From an uncultured Bacilli bacterium (GTDB lineage: Bacteria > Bacillota_I > Bacilli_A > RF39 > UBA660), in NCBI GenBank assembly GCA_947623935.1, contig CANQIE010000008.1, positions 1-40,939 of the forward strand: a stretch of DNA of 40,939 bases, in the 5' to 3' direction. The position numbers and the translations under genes were made by a program. This document shows positions 24,552-32,953 of the stretch, one piece after another; position 1 is the first letter of the stretch; the number at the start of each line of letters is the position of its first letter. Below the pieces are notes generated by a model, which made no database searches, was not told the DNA's origin, and saw only the letters and a list, made by a program, of their open reading frames with translations.

Positions 24552-25818
24552 ACTAGCTGGACTTGATCAAAGTCTATTTTATGAAAAACTAGAAAATGGT
24601 TTGGAGGTGTATCTTCTTCCTTATCCTAAGAAAAAGAATTTTTGTGTACATTATGCTACCCATTTTGGATCTCTTGATACGGAGTTTGTTCCGGTAGGAG
24701 AAGATAAAATGATTAGGGTACCCGATGGTATTGCTCACTTTTTGGAACATAAGATGTTTGAACAAGAAGATGGGCAGGATCCTTTTAGCTTCTTTACGGA
24801 AAGAGGTTGCGATTGCAATGCTTCGACTACCTGGAAAAGTACAAGGTATTTATTTTCAGGATGTGACCACTTAGAAGAAAACTTAGATTATTTGCTCTCA
24901 TATGTCAACCGTCCTTATTTTACGGATGAAAATGTCGAAAAAGAAAAAGGCATTATTGCCGAAGAAATTAAGATGTATAACGATGATATTGATTGGACGA
25001 TGGAACGTAAAATGAAAGAAGCTACTTTCCATAAAGACCATATCAAAGTCGATATTGCAGGAACTGTGGAATCGATTGGAGAGATTACCAAAGAAGATTT
25101 ATATCATTGCTATAATACTTTTTATCAGCCAAGCAATATGTTTCTAATTGCTACCGGAAATATCGATTGCGAAAAGATAATCGAACAAATTAAAAATCAT
25201 CCCGATTTAAAAAATCGCAAAAGTAATCTTCCGTTTACCGTAAAGAAAGAAAAAGAAGAAAAATCGGTCGTTCACAAATATCAAGAAATAGAACAAAATG
25301 TAGTAAATCAAAAAGTGGGATTAACCTTTAAGATTCCATGGGATAGTAAAATGGATCCGTATTTGTTTGATACTTATTTAGGAAGTCTCTTATCGATTTT
25401 GTTTGGGCAAAGTTCTGTCTATTCCGAAATGATTCGGGATAATGGTTTAGCTACAACGTTCTTCTATATGCGGGAACACACCGATGATTATGTAACGATT
25501 GAATTTATTGCTCAAGCCGATGATGCGAAAAAGTTTACGGATTTTGTTATCGATACTTTGAAGAATGGAAAAATCACCAAAGAAGATTTAGAACGGGTTA
25601 AAAAAGTATGGATTTCCTCGGAAGTTATCATGGTCGATAATAGCGAAGCAACTCTTGACAATATCTATTACGATTTAACAGAATTTAGAAGATTAATTCC
25701 TGATAAAATAGAGATTTATAAATCGTTATCGTTTGATACCTTAAAGAAGATTCGTAAAGATCTTAAATTAGATTCTTATTCCGTAGTCGTAGTTCATCCT
25801 AAAGAAAACAAAGAGTAA
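24538..25818 (+). CDS. ymfH: M16-family zinc peptidase (YmfH-like)
   Basis: This is the catalytic partner of the preceding protein. The inverted zinc motif is HFLEH (His67, Glu70, His71), with the distal ligand Glu142 or Glu143 in IIAEEIKMYNDD. The 426-residue length covers one N-terminal and one C-terminal M16 domain, with YSEMIRDNGLATTFFY in the second half. The heterodimer probably has a closed chamber like other M16 pairs, cutting small unfolded peptides in the cytoplasm. It starts inside the end of ymfF with AAAGGAG 6 bases before ATG. A terminator follows at the stop codon. Confidence 0.92.
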   Translation: MEEIKLAGLDQSLFYEKLENGLEVYLLPYPKKKNFCVHYATHFGSLDTEFVPVGEDKMIRVPDGIAHFLEHKMFEQEDGQDPFSFFTERGCDCNASTTWKSTRYLFSGCDHLEENLDYLLSYVNRPYFTDENVEKEKGIIAEEIKMYNDDIDWTMERKMKEATFHKDHIKVDIAGTVESIGEITKEDLYHCYNTFYQPSNMFLIATGNIDCEKIIEQIKNHPDLKNRKSNLPFTVKKEKEEKSVVHKYQEIEQNVVNQKVGLTFKIPWDSKMDPYLFDTYLGSLLSILFGQSSVYSEMIRDNGLATTFFYMREHTDDYVTIEFIAQADDAKKFTDFVIDTLKNGKITKEDLERVKKVWISSEVIMVDNSEATLDNIYYDLTEFRRLIPDKIEIYKSLSFDTLKKIRKDLKLDSYSVVVVHPKENKE

Positions 25819-25840
25819 GACAAGTTTTTGTCTTTTTTCT
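25817..25840 (+). terminator. Terminator of ymfFH
   Basis: AAGACAA (25817-25823) pairs with TTGTCTT (25828-25834) around GTTT, followed by TTTTCT. It begins in the ymfH stop codon. Confidence 0.75.
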
Positions 25841-25868
25841 TGAAAGAAGCAATATCTTTCTATATAAT
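25840..25868 (+). promoter_or_regulatory. Promoter of the unknown gene and tcdA
   Basis: TTGAAA (25840-25845), 17 bp, and a perfect TATAAT (25863-25868) directly follow the ymfH terminator. Confidence 0.75.
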
Positions 25869-25891
25869 AAAATATTGTTTGAGGTGGTAGT

Positions 25892-26557
25892 ATGTATTAT
25901 TTTCCCCTATTAAAGAATAAAGAATTACAGGTATATTCGCTTTCTTTAAAGGTTATTTTATCGATGGCTCATGACCCAATACCGGTAAATGAATGCTATC
26001 TTTCGTATTATCCGGAAAAAGATAGGTCTTGTTTCATTGGTTATCAAGAAATGAAAAGTCTTCCATGGGATGTTTTTTATAAATTGGCTAAAAATACGAA
26101 AGATGCTTATTTTTTGATGGCCGTGAATAAAAGTTATTCGATTAAAACACCTTCCATTATTACTTCTAGGAACTTTTCCTCTATTTCAAGTAGTACTTTA
26201 TATTATCACTTGTTATATCAACTGTTAGATCCTACTTTAAAAGATGAAGTATTAGATTTAGACCGTTTGGTGGATCGCAATGGAGCCTTTAAAGAATTGT
26301 TGGATCGGTTTGATCAAAAAGGCTTCCGTTACTTAAATGAAGATGCCGATAAAGTTCTTTTGCCTTCGTTTGTAGAAGCTCATTTAGAAAAAACCATTCC
26401 CTTGATGGAAGTCCAAGATTCGACTAGAAAGACTCGATATTTTTGCACGGATGCCTATTGGAATTCCTATCTATCGGTTGCAAAACGTAATGGAGATTTA
26501 GTGAAAGAATTTAATCCTCCAAAAGAGAGCAAGAAGCCATATGAAAAAAGAGTTTAG
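25892..26557 (+). CDS. Unknown protein upstream of tcdA
   Basis: I do not recognise this 221-residue protein. It has no signal peptide, no membrane span and no obvious catalytic motif. It is rich in Tyr, Ser and Leu, with the motifs LSYYPEKDRSCFIGYQEM and TRYFCTDAYWNSYLSVAK. The C-terminus is Lys/Pro-rich (PPKESKKPYEKR). Ribosome site GAGGTGG and a consensus promoter support it as a real gene. It overlaps tcdA by 17 bases, so the two are translated together, which hints at a shared role in tRNA modification or its regulation, without proof. Confidence 0.75.
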   Translation: MYYFPLLKNKELQVYSLSLKVILSMAHDPIPVNECYLSYYPEKDRSCFIGYQEMKSLPWDVFYKLAKNTKDAYFLMAVNKSYSIKTPSIITSRNFSSISSSTLYYHLLYQLLDPTLKDEVLDLDRLVDRNGAFKELLDRFDQKGFRYLNEDADKVLLPSFVEAHLEKTIPLMEVQDSTRKTRYFCTDAYWNSYLSVAKRNGDLVKEFNPPKESKKPYEKRV

Positions 26558-27227
26558 TCGTTTTGAAAAGTTAATTGGAACGGAAGCTTTTGAAAAACTT
26601 ACTCAAAAGACCGTTTGCGTAGTAGGTGTAGGTGGAGTAGGGGGCTATGTCGTCGAATCATTTGTAAGATCGGGAATAGAATCTCTTATTTTAGTTGATT
26701 TTGATAAGGTCGATGTAACTAATCTCAATCGCCAAATTATTGCTTTGCAATCGACCATTGGAAAAGATAAAGTAGACGTTTTTAAAGATCGTATTTTAGA
26801 TATTAATCCTTCTTGTAAGGTGAAAACTTATCGATTTAAGTACGATGAATCGAAAAAAGATTTCCTTTTTCATGAAAAAATCGATTTTTTAGTAGATGCA
26901 TGTGATGATATCAAAGCGAAAGAAAGTCTTATTGAAACTTGTCTTGCTAAAGGAATTCCTTTTATTTCTTCGATGGGTACGGGGAAAAGATTAGATCCAA
27001 GTAAACTTATTATTACGACTTTGAAGAAAACTTCTTATGATCCCTTAGCACGTATTTTACGAAAATGGGTAAAAGACAATGAAATTAAAGGAGTAATTCC
27101 TGTTCTTTCTTCTCTAGAGGCTCCTTTAAAAATAGAGGGAAGAGAAGTCGCTTCATCTTCCTTTGTTCCTGCTAGTGCAGGACTCTTAATTGCCTCTTAT
27201 GTGATAAAAGAATTACAAAAAAAATAG
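26541..27227 (+). CDS. tcdA: tRNA threonylcarbamoyladenosine dehydratase TcdA
   Basis: This E1-like (ThiF/MoeB fold) enzyme uses ATP to cyclise t6A to ct6A at position 37 of tRNAs reading ANN codons. The 228-residue protein shows the nucleotide loop VGVGGVGGYVVESFVRSGI, then LVDFDKVDVTNLNRQ, VDACDDIKAK and SSMGTGKRLDPSKL. No zinc-binding CxxC pairs are seen, in line with TcdA rather than MoeB. E. coli TcdA is about 270 residues; this one has a shorter C-terminus. The terminator at its stop codon also serves lexA on the other strand. Confidence 0.9.
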   Translation: MKKEFSRFEKLIGTEAFEKLTQKTVCVVGVGGVGGYVVESFVRSGIESLILVDFDKVDVTNLNRQIIALQSTIGKDKVDVFKDRILDINPSCKVKTYRFKYDESKKDFLFHEKIDFLVDACDDIKAKESLIETCLAKGIPFISSMGTGKRLDPSKLIITTLKKTSYDPLARILRKWVKDNEIKGVIPVLSSLEAPLKIEGREVASSSFVPASAGLLIASYVIKELQKK

Positions 27228-27246
27228 AGCTTTAAACTCTATTTTT
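27220..27246. terminator. Bidirectional terminator between tcdA and lexA
   Basis: AAAAATAGAG (27220-27229) pairs with CTCTATTTTT (27237-27246) around CTTTAAA. The stop codons of both convergent genes lie in the arms. Confidence 0.8.
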
Positions 27247-27862
27247 ATAATTTACGGTAAAGACCTACCACTTTTCCTAGAATCGTTACAGTTGGTAATA
27301 TAATAGGGGCCATGGTATCATTTTCCGGTTGAAGACGAATATGGTCTTTTTCTTTGTAGAATGTTTTAACCGTTACTTCGTTTTCTTGGGTCATGGCTAC
27401 TACGGTATCTCCATTATGAGCTGTTGCTTGACGTTCTACAATTAAGATATCACCATCGTAAATGCCTACATTGATCATTGATTCTCCACTTACGGTTAAG
27501 GTAAAAATTTCATTCTTTCTAGAAATTAAGTTAGCGGGAAGTGAAAAATATTCATTGGGTACTTCGATTGCTTCAATAGGGTTTCCTGCTGTTACTTTTC
27601 CTAATAAAGGAACTTGTACTACGTCATCATTTTTCATTTCAAATTCGTTCGGTACTAATAATTCAATGGTACGATTTTTAGAACCATCTTTTCGGATGTA
27701 ACCTTTCTCTTCAATCTGTTTTAGATGAAAGAAGATAGTAGCAGGACTTTTCAAATTCAAAATTGCTCCAATTTCTCTTACGGTTGGGGGATAACCTTTC
27801 TCCGCCATAAATTCTTTAATTACTTGTAAAATATCACTTTGTCTTGTGGTTAGTTTTTCCAT
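27245..27862 (-). CDS. lexA: SOS repressor LexA
   Basis: LexA represses DNA-damage genes and cleaves itself on RecA filaments. The winged helix covers residues 1-70 (TVREIGAILNLKSPATIFFHL). The cleavage site is Ala92-Gly93 in VTAGNP, and the catalytic dyad is Ser128 in GESM and Lys166 in EVTVKTF. The 205-residue size is standard. The ribosome site AGGAGG is 7 bases before ATG. Its promoter overlaps a LexA-box-like palindrome, so autoregulation is likely. It is divergent from a small membrane-protein gene, the same arrangement as lexA-yneA in Bacillus. Confidence 0.97.
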   Translation of the reverse strand: MEKLTTRQSDILQVIKEFMAEKGYPPTVREIGAILNLKSPATIFFHLKQIEEKGYIRKDGSKNRTIELLVPNEFEMKNDDVVQVPLLGKVTAGNPIEAIEVPNEYFSLPANLISRKNEIFTLTVSGESMINVGIYDGDILIVERQATAHNGDTVVAMTQENEVTVKTFYKEKDHIRLQPENDTMAPIILPTVTILGKVVGLYRKL

Positions 27863-27882
27863 TCTATAACCTCCTTAAATTC

Positions 27883-27911
27883 ACTTTACCATAAAATGTG
27901 TAAAGTGTCAA
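27883..27911 (-). promoter_or_regulatory. lexA promoter
   Basis: On the minus strand TTGACA (27906-27911), 17 bp and TAAAGT (27883-27888) form a sigma-A promoter. The -35 is overlapped by the LexA-box-like site at 27909-27922. Confidence 0.75.
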
Positions 27912-27922
27912 ACAAATGTTTA
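27909..27922. promoter_or_regulatory. Candidate LexA box 1 (lexA side)
   Basis: CAAAC AAAT GTTTA differs by one base from a perfect CAAAC-N4-GTTTG palindrome and has the spacing of the Bacillus box CGAAC-N4-GTTCG. It covers part of the lexA -35. Confidence 0.65.
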
Positions 27923-27940
27923 AAAAAATGTAAAAAAATA

Positions 27941-27969
27941 TTGACCAAACAGTTGTTTGATAATATAAT
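27941..27969 (+). promoter_or_regulatory. Promoter of the divergent small gene
   Basis: TTGACC (27941-27946), 17 bp and a perfect TATAAT (27964-27969). A LexA-box-like palindrome fills most of the spacer, which is an ideal site for repression. Confidence 0.85.
27946..27959. promoter_or_regulatory. Candidate LexA box 2 (small-gene side)
   Basis: CAAAC AGTT GTTTG has perfect inverted 5-base arms with N4 spacing. It lies between the -35 and -10 of the small-gene promoter. Relative to the Bacillus consensus, the second base of each arm is changed (G to A, C to T). Confidence 0.75.
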
Positions 27970-27997
27970 GGAAGTATAAGAAAGGAAGGTAATAGTT

Positions 27998-28147
27998 ATG
28001 AAATTGAAAAAACAAGTAAAAATGATTTTGGTAGGTTACTTAATTGTCGCCATCATTTCCTATTTTGCTTTAGGAAGAATCGAAAAATTAGAAAGTGTTG
28101 AGGATTTAGAAAGCAATAATCAAAAAGTGGTTTCTCTTGTTCGATAA
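27998..28147 (+). CDS. 49-residue membrane protein, candidate SOS division inhibitor
   Basis: A short open frame encodes a basic tail (MKLKKQVK), one membrane span (about residues 9-25) and a short acidic outer tail (KLESVEDLESNNQK). AAGGAAGG lies 8 bases before the ATG, and the promoter carries a LexA-box-like operator. Small single-span proteins induced by the SOS response block division in other bacteria (YneA beside lexA in Bacillus, SidA in Caulobacter). The position and regulation match YneA, but there is no LysM domain such as YneA has, and sequence similarity is not evident. The function is therefore inferred from context. Confidence 0.7.
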   Translation: MKLKKQVKMILVGYLIVAIISYFALGRIEKLESVEDLESNNQKVVSLVR

Positions 28148-28183
28148 GGATAAAAGTTTATAGGTGTTTTGAGGCTTTATTCG

Positions 28184-28192
28184 TGTTATAAT
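28184..28192 (+). promoter_or_regulatory. Extended -10 promoter of polA
   Basis: TGT directly before a perfect TATAAT (28187-28192), 18 bases before the polA start codon; the -35 is weak. Confidence 0.6.
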
Positions 28193-28209
28193 AAAAATGG
28201 TGATGTACG

Positions 28210-30855
28210 TTGAAAAAAGTAATTTTAATTGATGGAAATAATATTTTATTCCGTAGTTATTATGCTACTGCTTATAGTGGTAGCAATTTGAAAAATTCAA
28301 AAGGTTTTCCTACTAATGCCTTGTATGGTTTTATTAATATGTTAAATAAAATCATTAACGAAGAAAATCCAAGTTATGTGATGATTGCCTTTGATAAGGG
28401 AAAGACTTTTCGCCATGATAAATACAAAGAGTATAAGGGTGGAAGAGGCGAAACGCCTGAAGAATTATTGGAACAGTTTCCAGTTGCTAAAAAATTAACG
28501 GAAGCCATGGGCATGACTTATGTCGAAATTGATAATTATGAAGCGGACGATATTATTGGTACCTATGCCAAAAAAATTGATGAAGACGAGGAATACACGG
28601 GAACTATTATCAGCAGCGATAAAGATTTGCTTCAATTAATTTCACCCGACGTTGATGTGAAACTTTTGAAACAAGTTGGTTATATTAGAATGAACGAAGA
28701 TGTCTTTAGAGAGACCTATGGTATTGATCCTATTCGTATGATTGATTTAAAAGCCCTAATGGGAGATGCTAGCGATAATATTCCAGGGGTTAAAGGAATT
28801 GGTGAAAAAACGGCTCTTGCCCTTTTAAAAACATATGATAATGTCGATAATTTATATGCTCATATTGATGAGATTAAAGGTAAAACACATGAAAAATTAA
28901 TTGCTGATAAAGACGCTTGCTACATGAGTAAAGATTTGGCTACCATTTACCGTGAAGTTCCGATTGATACTGATTTTGAAAAAATTAAATATCGCGGTAT
29001 CGATACTTTAAATTATATTGCTTTATTAGAAGATTTGGAGTTTTATTCACTCATTAAAAAATTAAATATTCCTAAAGAAGTCATGAAAGAAAACATGGAA
29101 GAAGAGCAAGATGAAAAAATCGATTTTCAAATTATCGATACCAAAGAAAAATTAGCTTCTTTAAAATTAGATCATCCTTTTGCTTTCTATTTAGAAATCT
29201 TAGGAAACAATTATCATCGTGATAAAAAATTAGGTATGGGTATCTATAATGAAGAAGTTGCTTGTTTTATTCCTTTTTCGCTATTAAAAGAAAATCCTTC
29301 TTTTTTTGATACAGAGACTACTAAATACACTTACGATTTCAAAAAGACATTGGTTCCATTTCTTTACGAGGATTATAAAATTAAAAACGTTACTTTTGAT
29401 ACTATGGTCGCATCCTACTTACTCAATAAAAATATTAAAGACGATATTGCTTATCTTGCTAATCAAATGCATTATAATATTCCTTTTTATGAAAAAGTAT
29501 TTGGTACCAGCAATGTCAATAGTCGCTTAAAAGAACCTAGTGAAGAAGTAATAGCAGATCTTGCAGTACAAAAAGCGAAATTTATTTTTGAAACGAAAGA
29601 AAGTTTAGAACAAGAATTAAAAGATGAGGAAGCTTATACTTTATTTGAAAAGATTGAAATGCCTTTAATTCCGGTTTTAGCCGATATGGAGTACACAGGT
29701 ATTTTAGTCGATCAAGATTATTTACAATCGATGAGTCTAGAATTAAAAGCAAAGATGGATGAGATAGGGGAAGAAATCTATCGTTTAGCCGATGTACGAT
29801 TTAATTTGATGAGTCCTAAACAATTAGGAGAGGTCCTTTTTGATAAACTAGCCATTCCGTATCCTAAACGGATTAAAGAAAATGAGCGATATTTAACAAA
29901 TAAAGAGATTTTGGATAAATTAGCACCGGATTATCCGATTGTAGAAAAAGTCTTGGAATATCGAACTTTTTCAAAACTATATACAACGTATGCGATTGGG
30001 TTAATCAATGAAATTCATCCGGATGGAAGAATTCATACGATTTATACTCAGACGCTTACTAGAACAGGACGTTTGTCTTCCATTAGTCCGAATCTTCAAA
30101 ATATACCGGTAAGACTAGAATATGGTAAACTCATTCGAAAGGCTTTTATTCCATCTTTAGGATGCATTCTTTTATCAAGCGATTACTCGCAAATTGAACT
30201 TCGTATGTTTGCCCATATGGCGCATGCATCAAACCTTATTGAAGCGTTCCAAGAAGGAAAAGATATTCATATGAAAACCGCTATGGATATTTTCCATGTC
30301 GAGGAAGAAGAAGTTACTAAGGATATGCGAAGAAGTGCTAAAGCCGTTAACTTTGGAATTTTATATGGTATTAGTAGTTTTGGATTAAGTGAAGACTTAG
30401 GTATCGATATTGCGAGTGCCAAGAGTTTTATTAACGACTATTTAAATACTTATCCAGGCATCCGGGAATACATGGACGAAGTAATCGAGAAAGCTCATAA
30501 ACTAGGCTATGTTAAGACAATTATGAATCGTAAACGAACAATTGAAGAATTGAATAATAAAAACTATATGATCCGAAGTCAAGGAGAAAGAATGGCTTTA
30601 AATACGCCGGTTCAAGGAAGTGCTGCCGATATTTTAAAGAAAGCTATGATTGAGATTTATCAAGCTTTTAAGGAAAAAGGCTTAAAGAGTAAGATGTTAT
30701 TGCAAGTACACGATGAGCTTGTTTTTGAAGTACGTAAGGAAGAAGAACAGGAAGTACGAAAGATTGTTAAAGACTTAATGGAAAATACGTATCAATTAGA
30801 TGTGCCTTTAAAGGTGGATATTGAAACGGGAAACAATTGGTACGAAGCGAAGTAA
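28210..30855 (+). CDS. polA: DNA polymerase I
   Basis: PolA fills gaps and removes RNA primers. The 881-residue protein has the 5'-nuclease domain in residues 1-290 (LIDGNNILFRSYY, GDASDNIPGVKGIGEKTA). A degenerate 3'-exonuclease domain follows to about residue 480: the DxE motif is replaced by FYLEIL, so proofreading is probably lost, as in Bacillus polymerases. The polymerase domain has motif A with Asp658 in SSDYSQIELR, motif B KAVNFGILYG and motif C with Asp835 in QVHDELVFEV. Translation begins at TTG 28210. No in-frame ATG lies upstream, and the alignment of MKKVILIDGNN fits the family start. It is followed 12 bases later by mutM. Confidence 0.97.
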   Translation: MKKVILIDGNNILFRSYYATAYSGSNLKNSKGFPTNALYGFINMLNKIINEENPSYVMIAFDKGKTFRHDKYKEYKGGRGETPEELLEQFPVAKKLTEAMGMTYVEIDNYEADDIIGTYAKKIDEDEEYTGTIISSDKDLLQLISPDVDVKLLKQVGYIRMNEDVFRETYGIDPIRMIDLKALMGDASDNIPGVKGIGEKTALALLKTYDNVDNLYAHIDEIKGKTHEKLIADKDACYMSKDLATIYREVPIDTDFEKIKYRGIDTLNYIALLEDLEFYSLIKKLNIPKEVMKENMEEEQDEKIDFQIIDTKEKLASLKLDHPFAFYLEILGNNYHRDKKLGMGIYNEEVACFIPFSLLKENPSFFDTETTKYTYDFKKTLVPFLYEDYKIKNVTFDTMVASYLLNKNIKDDIAYLANQMHYNIPFYEKVFGTSNVNSRLKEPSEEVIADLAVQKAKFIFETKESLEQELKDEEAYTLFEKIEMPLIPVLADMEYTGILVDQDYLQSMSLELKAKMDEIGEEIYRLADVRFNLMSPKQLGEVLFDKLAIPYPKRIKENERYLTNKEILDKLAPDYPIVEKVLEYRTFSKLYTTYAIGLINEIHPDGRIHTIYTQTLTRTGRLSSISPNLQNIPVRLEYGKLIRKAFIPSLGCILLSSDYSQIELRMFAHMAHASNLIEAFQEGKDIHMKTAMDIFHVEEEEVTKDMRRSAKAVNFGILYGISSFGLSEDLGIDIASAKSFINDYLNTYPGIREYMDEVIEKAHKLGYVKTIMNRKRTIEELNNKNYMIRSQGERMALNTPVQGSAADILKKAMIEIYQAFKEKGLKSKMLLQVHDELVFEVRKEEEQEVRKIVKDLMENTYQLDVPLKVDIETGNNWYEAK

Positions 30856-30867
30856 GGGGAAATTCAC

Positions 30868-31683
30868 ATGCCAGAAAAACCAGAAGTGGTCACGGTTGCC
30901 AAATGCCTAAAACCAAAATTAGTGAATAGACAAATTAAAAAAGTAGATGTCTATTGGGATAATGTGATTGCCTCTCCTAGTGTTGAAGCATTTAAAAAAG
31001 AAATTATTGATCAAACAATTTTGGATATTTCAACAAGAGGGAAGTGGCTCGTTATTACGTTATCCAAGGATGTTTTACTTATCCATTTACGAATGGAAGG
31101 AAAGTTCTTTTTTCGTGAAGTAGGAACGATTCGTAATAAACATGAACACGTAGTCTTTACTTTAGATAACGATATGGAGTGGCGATTCCACGATGTGAGA
31201 AAATTTGGTAAAATGTATTTGCTTCCTAAAAGTTACGCCTATACTTCCAGGCCATTATCGCTTCTTGGATTAGAGTATGATGACCAAAATTTATCGAGTA
31301 GTTACTTATACGATAAATTACGAAAAAAGTCTCTTCCTATTAAAAGCGCCTTGTTGGATCAATCCATTATTGCAGGGATTGGGAATATTTACGACGATGA
31401 AATTTTATTTTTAAGTGGTATTAATCCTTTAAAAAAAGCCAATAAAATTTCTAAAAAGAAATGTGAAGATATCATTGACAATACGAAAGAAGTGTTGGAT
31501 CATGCGATTGCTTTAGGAGGTACCACGATTCGGAGCTTTACTTCGGAAGAAGGGGTACATGGCCTTTTTCAAAATGAACTACTGGTTCATGGAAAAAAAG
31601 AGTGTCCTCATTGTCATGGTAAAGTAAAAAAGATTGTGGTGGGTGGACGTGGTACTTACTATTGTCCCGTTTGTCAAAAATAA
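30868..31683 (+). CDS. mutM: Formamidopyrimidine-DNA glycosylase MutM (Fpg)
   Basis: MutM excises 8-oxoguanine and formamidopyrimidines and cuts the abasic site. The N-terminus MPEKPEVVTV keeps the catalytic Pro2 and Glu3. Leu4 and Glu8 of the usual PELPEVET start are replaced by Lys and Val. Lys59 is in TRGKW, the helix-two-turn-helix contains AGIGNIYDDEILF, and the zinc finger ends with ECPHCHGKV and GRGTYYCPVCQ. The length is 271 residues, normal. It follows polA by 12 bases, as polA-mutM often do in Firmicutes, so both are probably expressed together. Confidence 0.95.
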   Translation: MPEKPEVVTVAKCLKPKLVNRQIKKVDVYWDNVIASPSVEAFKKEIIDQTILDISTRGKWLVITLSKDVLLIHLRMEGKFFFREVGTIRNKHEHVVFTLDNDMEWRFHDVRKFGKMYLLPKSYAYTSRPLSLLGLEYDDQNLSSSYLYDKLRKKSLPIKSALLDQSIIAGIGNIYDDEILFLSGINPLKKANKISKKKCEDIIDNTKEVLDHAIALGGTTIRSFTSEEGVHGLFQNELLVHGKKECPHCHGKVKKIVVGGRGTYYCPVCQK

Positions 31684-31684
31684 C

Positions 31685-31746
31685 AAAGATCAAGGATTAA
31701 TCGGAGGTGTTTTGTATTCCTTTTCGATTAATTTTTTTTGATCTTT
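31685..31746. terminator. Long two-part hairpin between convergent mutM and tmcAL
   Basis: Outer arms AAAGATCAA (31685-31693) and TTGATCTTT (31738-31746) and inner arms ATTAATCG (31696-31703) and CGATTAAT (31725-31732) form a long hairpin just after the mutM stop and over the end of tmcAL. A/T runs on both sides make it a plausible bidirectional terminator. Confidence 0.55.
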
Positions 31747-32841
31747 TAATGGAAAAACTAATGCATAAATTTTGGTTACTTGCTGTTCTTTTGCTAACAT
31801 TATATCCTTTAGGTCTTTTAATCTTGTAATAATAGGAATCTTTGTATTTTTTTTGATTTCGTGAAGATATTTTTGCCCCTTTACACTAAAGCCTAGAATA
31901 CGAAGATAGGTAATTTCTTTCATGGATGAGGCTTCTTCTTTGGTAAATTGACATAGAATATGGACAAACATGCGATTAATTCGGTTATAAGTATATCGTT
32001 TGGTTTTAATTTTTTGTACTAAATCGGCATAACTATCCACTTTATCGATAAATTTTAAAATACGCTTATCGATTCCTTCATCGACCGTTTGAAATCCTTC
32101 TAAATGGTCCTGGTTTGTATAAATTTGATATTTTAAATAAGGAAAATAATCTTCCATCGTAGGAAGGATTCTTTTTAAATAAGGATAGGTGTAGGATGGA
32201 ACATAGGCTTTAATATCTTGTTTCTTTTCTAGAGCAAGCCGTATACTAGTGGCACTTGTTATTTTCTCTTTTAACTCTTTACTATGATATTCGTTGGTTC
32301 TTTGAATAGTTAAAGGAGTTATTTTTGCTTTTTGTTTTATAATTTCACGAATATAACTGATTCCAAGAATATCGTTTGGAAGATTGATTTCATTTTGTCC
32401 TAATTTTTTTAAAGCTTTTGATAAAGCGGTAGGATAATTGATTCCTTTTTTGATCTCTTGCTTAATTTCTTCCTGATACTTTTTATCTAATTGAATTTGA
32501 GCAAGTCTAGTTAGCATTTCAATGTCGTTGGATTCACTTCCAAAGACTAAATAATCTACTTTCAATTCTTTTAGAATGGAAATGGCACCTCTTGCAAAAA
32601 TATCAGCACTTTGTGTGGCAAAAGGGAAGGGTAGTTCCACTACTAAATCGACACCATAATGAAGGGCAATTTCTGTTTTATCCCATTTATTTAAGATGCT
32701 TGGAATACCTCGTTCTGTAAAACAGGAAGATAAGACTAAGACTAAGAGGCTATCAGGAAAAAGTCCTTTGATTTTATGAATATGATATAAATGTCCTTTA
32801 TGAAAAGGGTTGTATTCTGCAATGATTCCTACTTTAACCAT
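31690..32841 (-). CDS. tmcAL: tRNA(Met) cytidine acetate ligase TmcAL
   Basis: TmcAL (YlbM) makes N4-acetylcytidine at the wobble position of elongator tRNA-Met from acetate and ATP. The 383-residue protein starts with the nucleotidyltransferase-fold motif GIIAEYNPFHKGHLYHI, containing HKGH (His14, His17). VELPFPFATQSADIFARGA and LVFGSESND follow, then a helical C-terminal domain. The size is close to the Bacillus protein (about 415). It ends with TGA, which confirms that TGA is a stop in this genome. AGGTGA lies before the ATG. It is convergent with mutM. Confidence 0.94.
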   Translation of the reverse strand: MVKVGIIAEYNPFHKGHLYHIHKIKGLFPDSLLVLVLSSCFTERGIPSILNKWDKTEIALHYGVDLVVELPFPFATQSADIFARGAISILKELKVDYLVFGSESNDIEMLTRLAQIQLDKKYQEEIKQEIKKGINYPTALSKALKKLGQNEINLPNDILGISYIREIIKQKAKITPLTIQRTNEYHSKELKEKITSATSIRLALEKKQDIKAYVPSYTYPYLKRILPTMEDYFPYLKYQIYTNQDHLEGFQTVDEGIDKRILKFIDKVDSYADLVQKIKTKRYTYNRINRMFVHILCQFTKEEASSMKEITYLRILGFSVKGQKYLHEIKKNTKIPIITRLKDLKDIMLAKEQQVTKIYALVFPLKDQKKLIEKEYKTPPINP

Positions 32842-32895
32842 GTTTCATCACCTAGCGTTATCATATCATAAATTCTTTTGTGAGCGGTAGTTTAT

Positions 32896-32924
32896 TTGAC
32901 AAAATGGCCTCCTTATGCTAAAAT
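32896..32924 (+). promoter_or_regulatory. Promoter of the tandem Cys-His-Asp genes
   Basis: TTGACA (32896-32901), 17 bp and TAAAAT (32919-32924), with a TG one base before the -10 hexamer, make a strong sigma-A promoter. Confidence 0.8.
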
Positions 32925-32953
32925 AAGTCGCTAGTAAAAAAAGGTGATTTACT

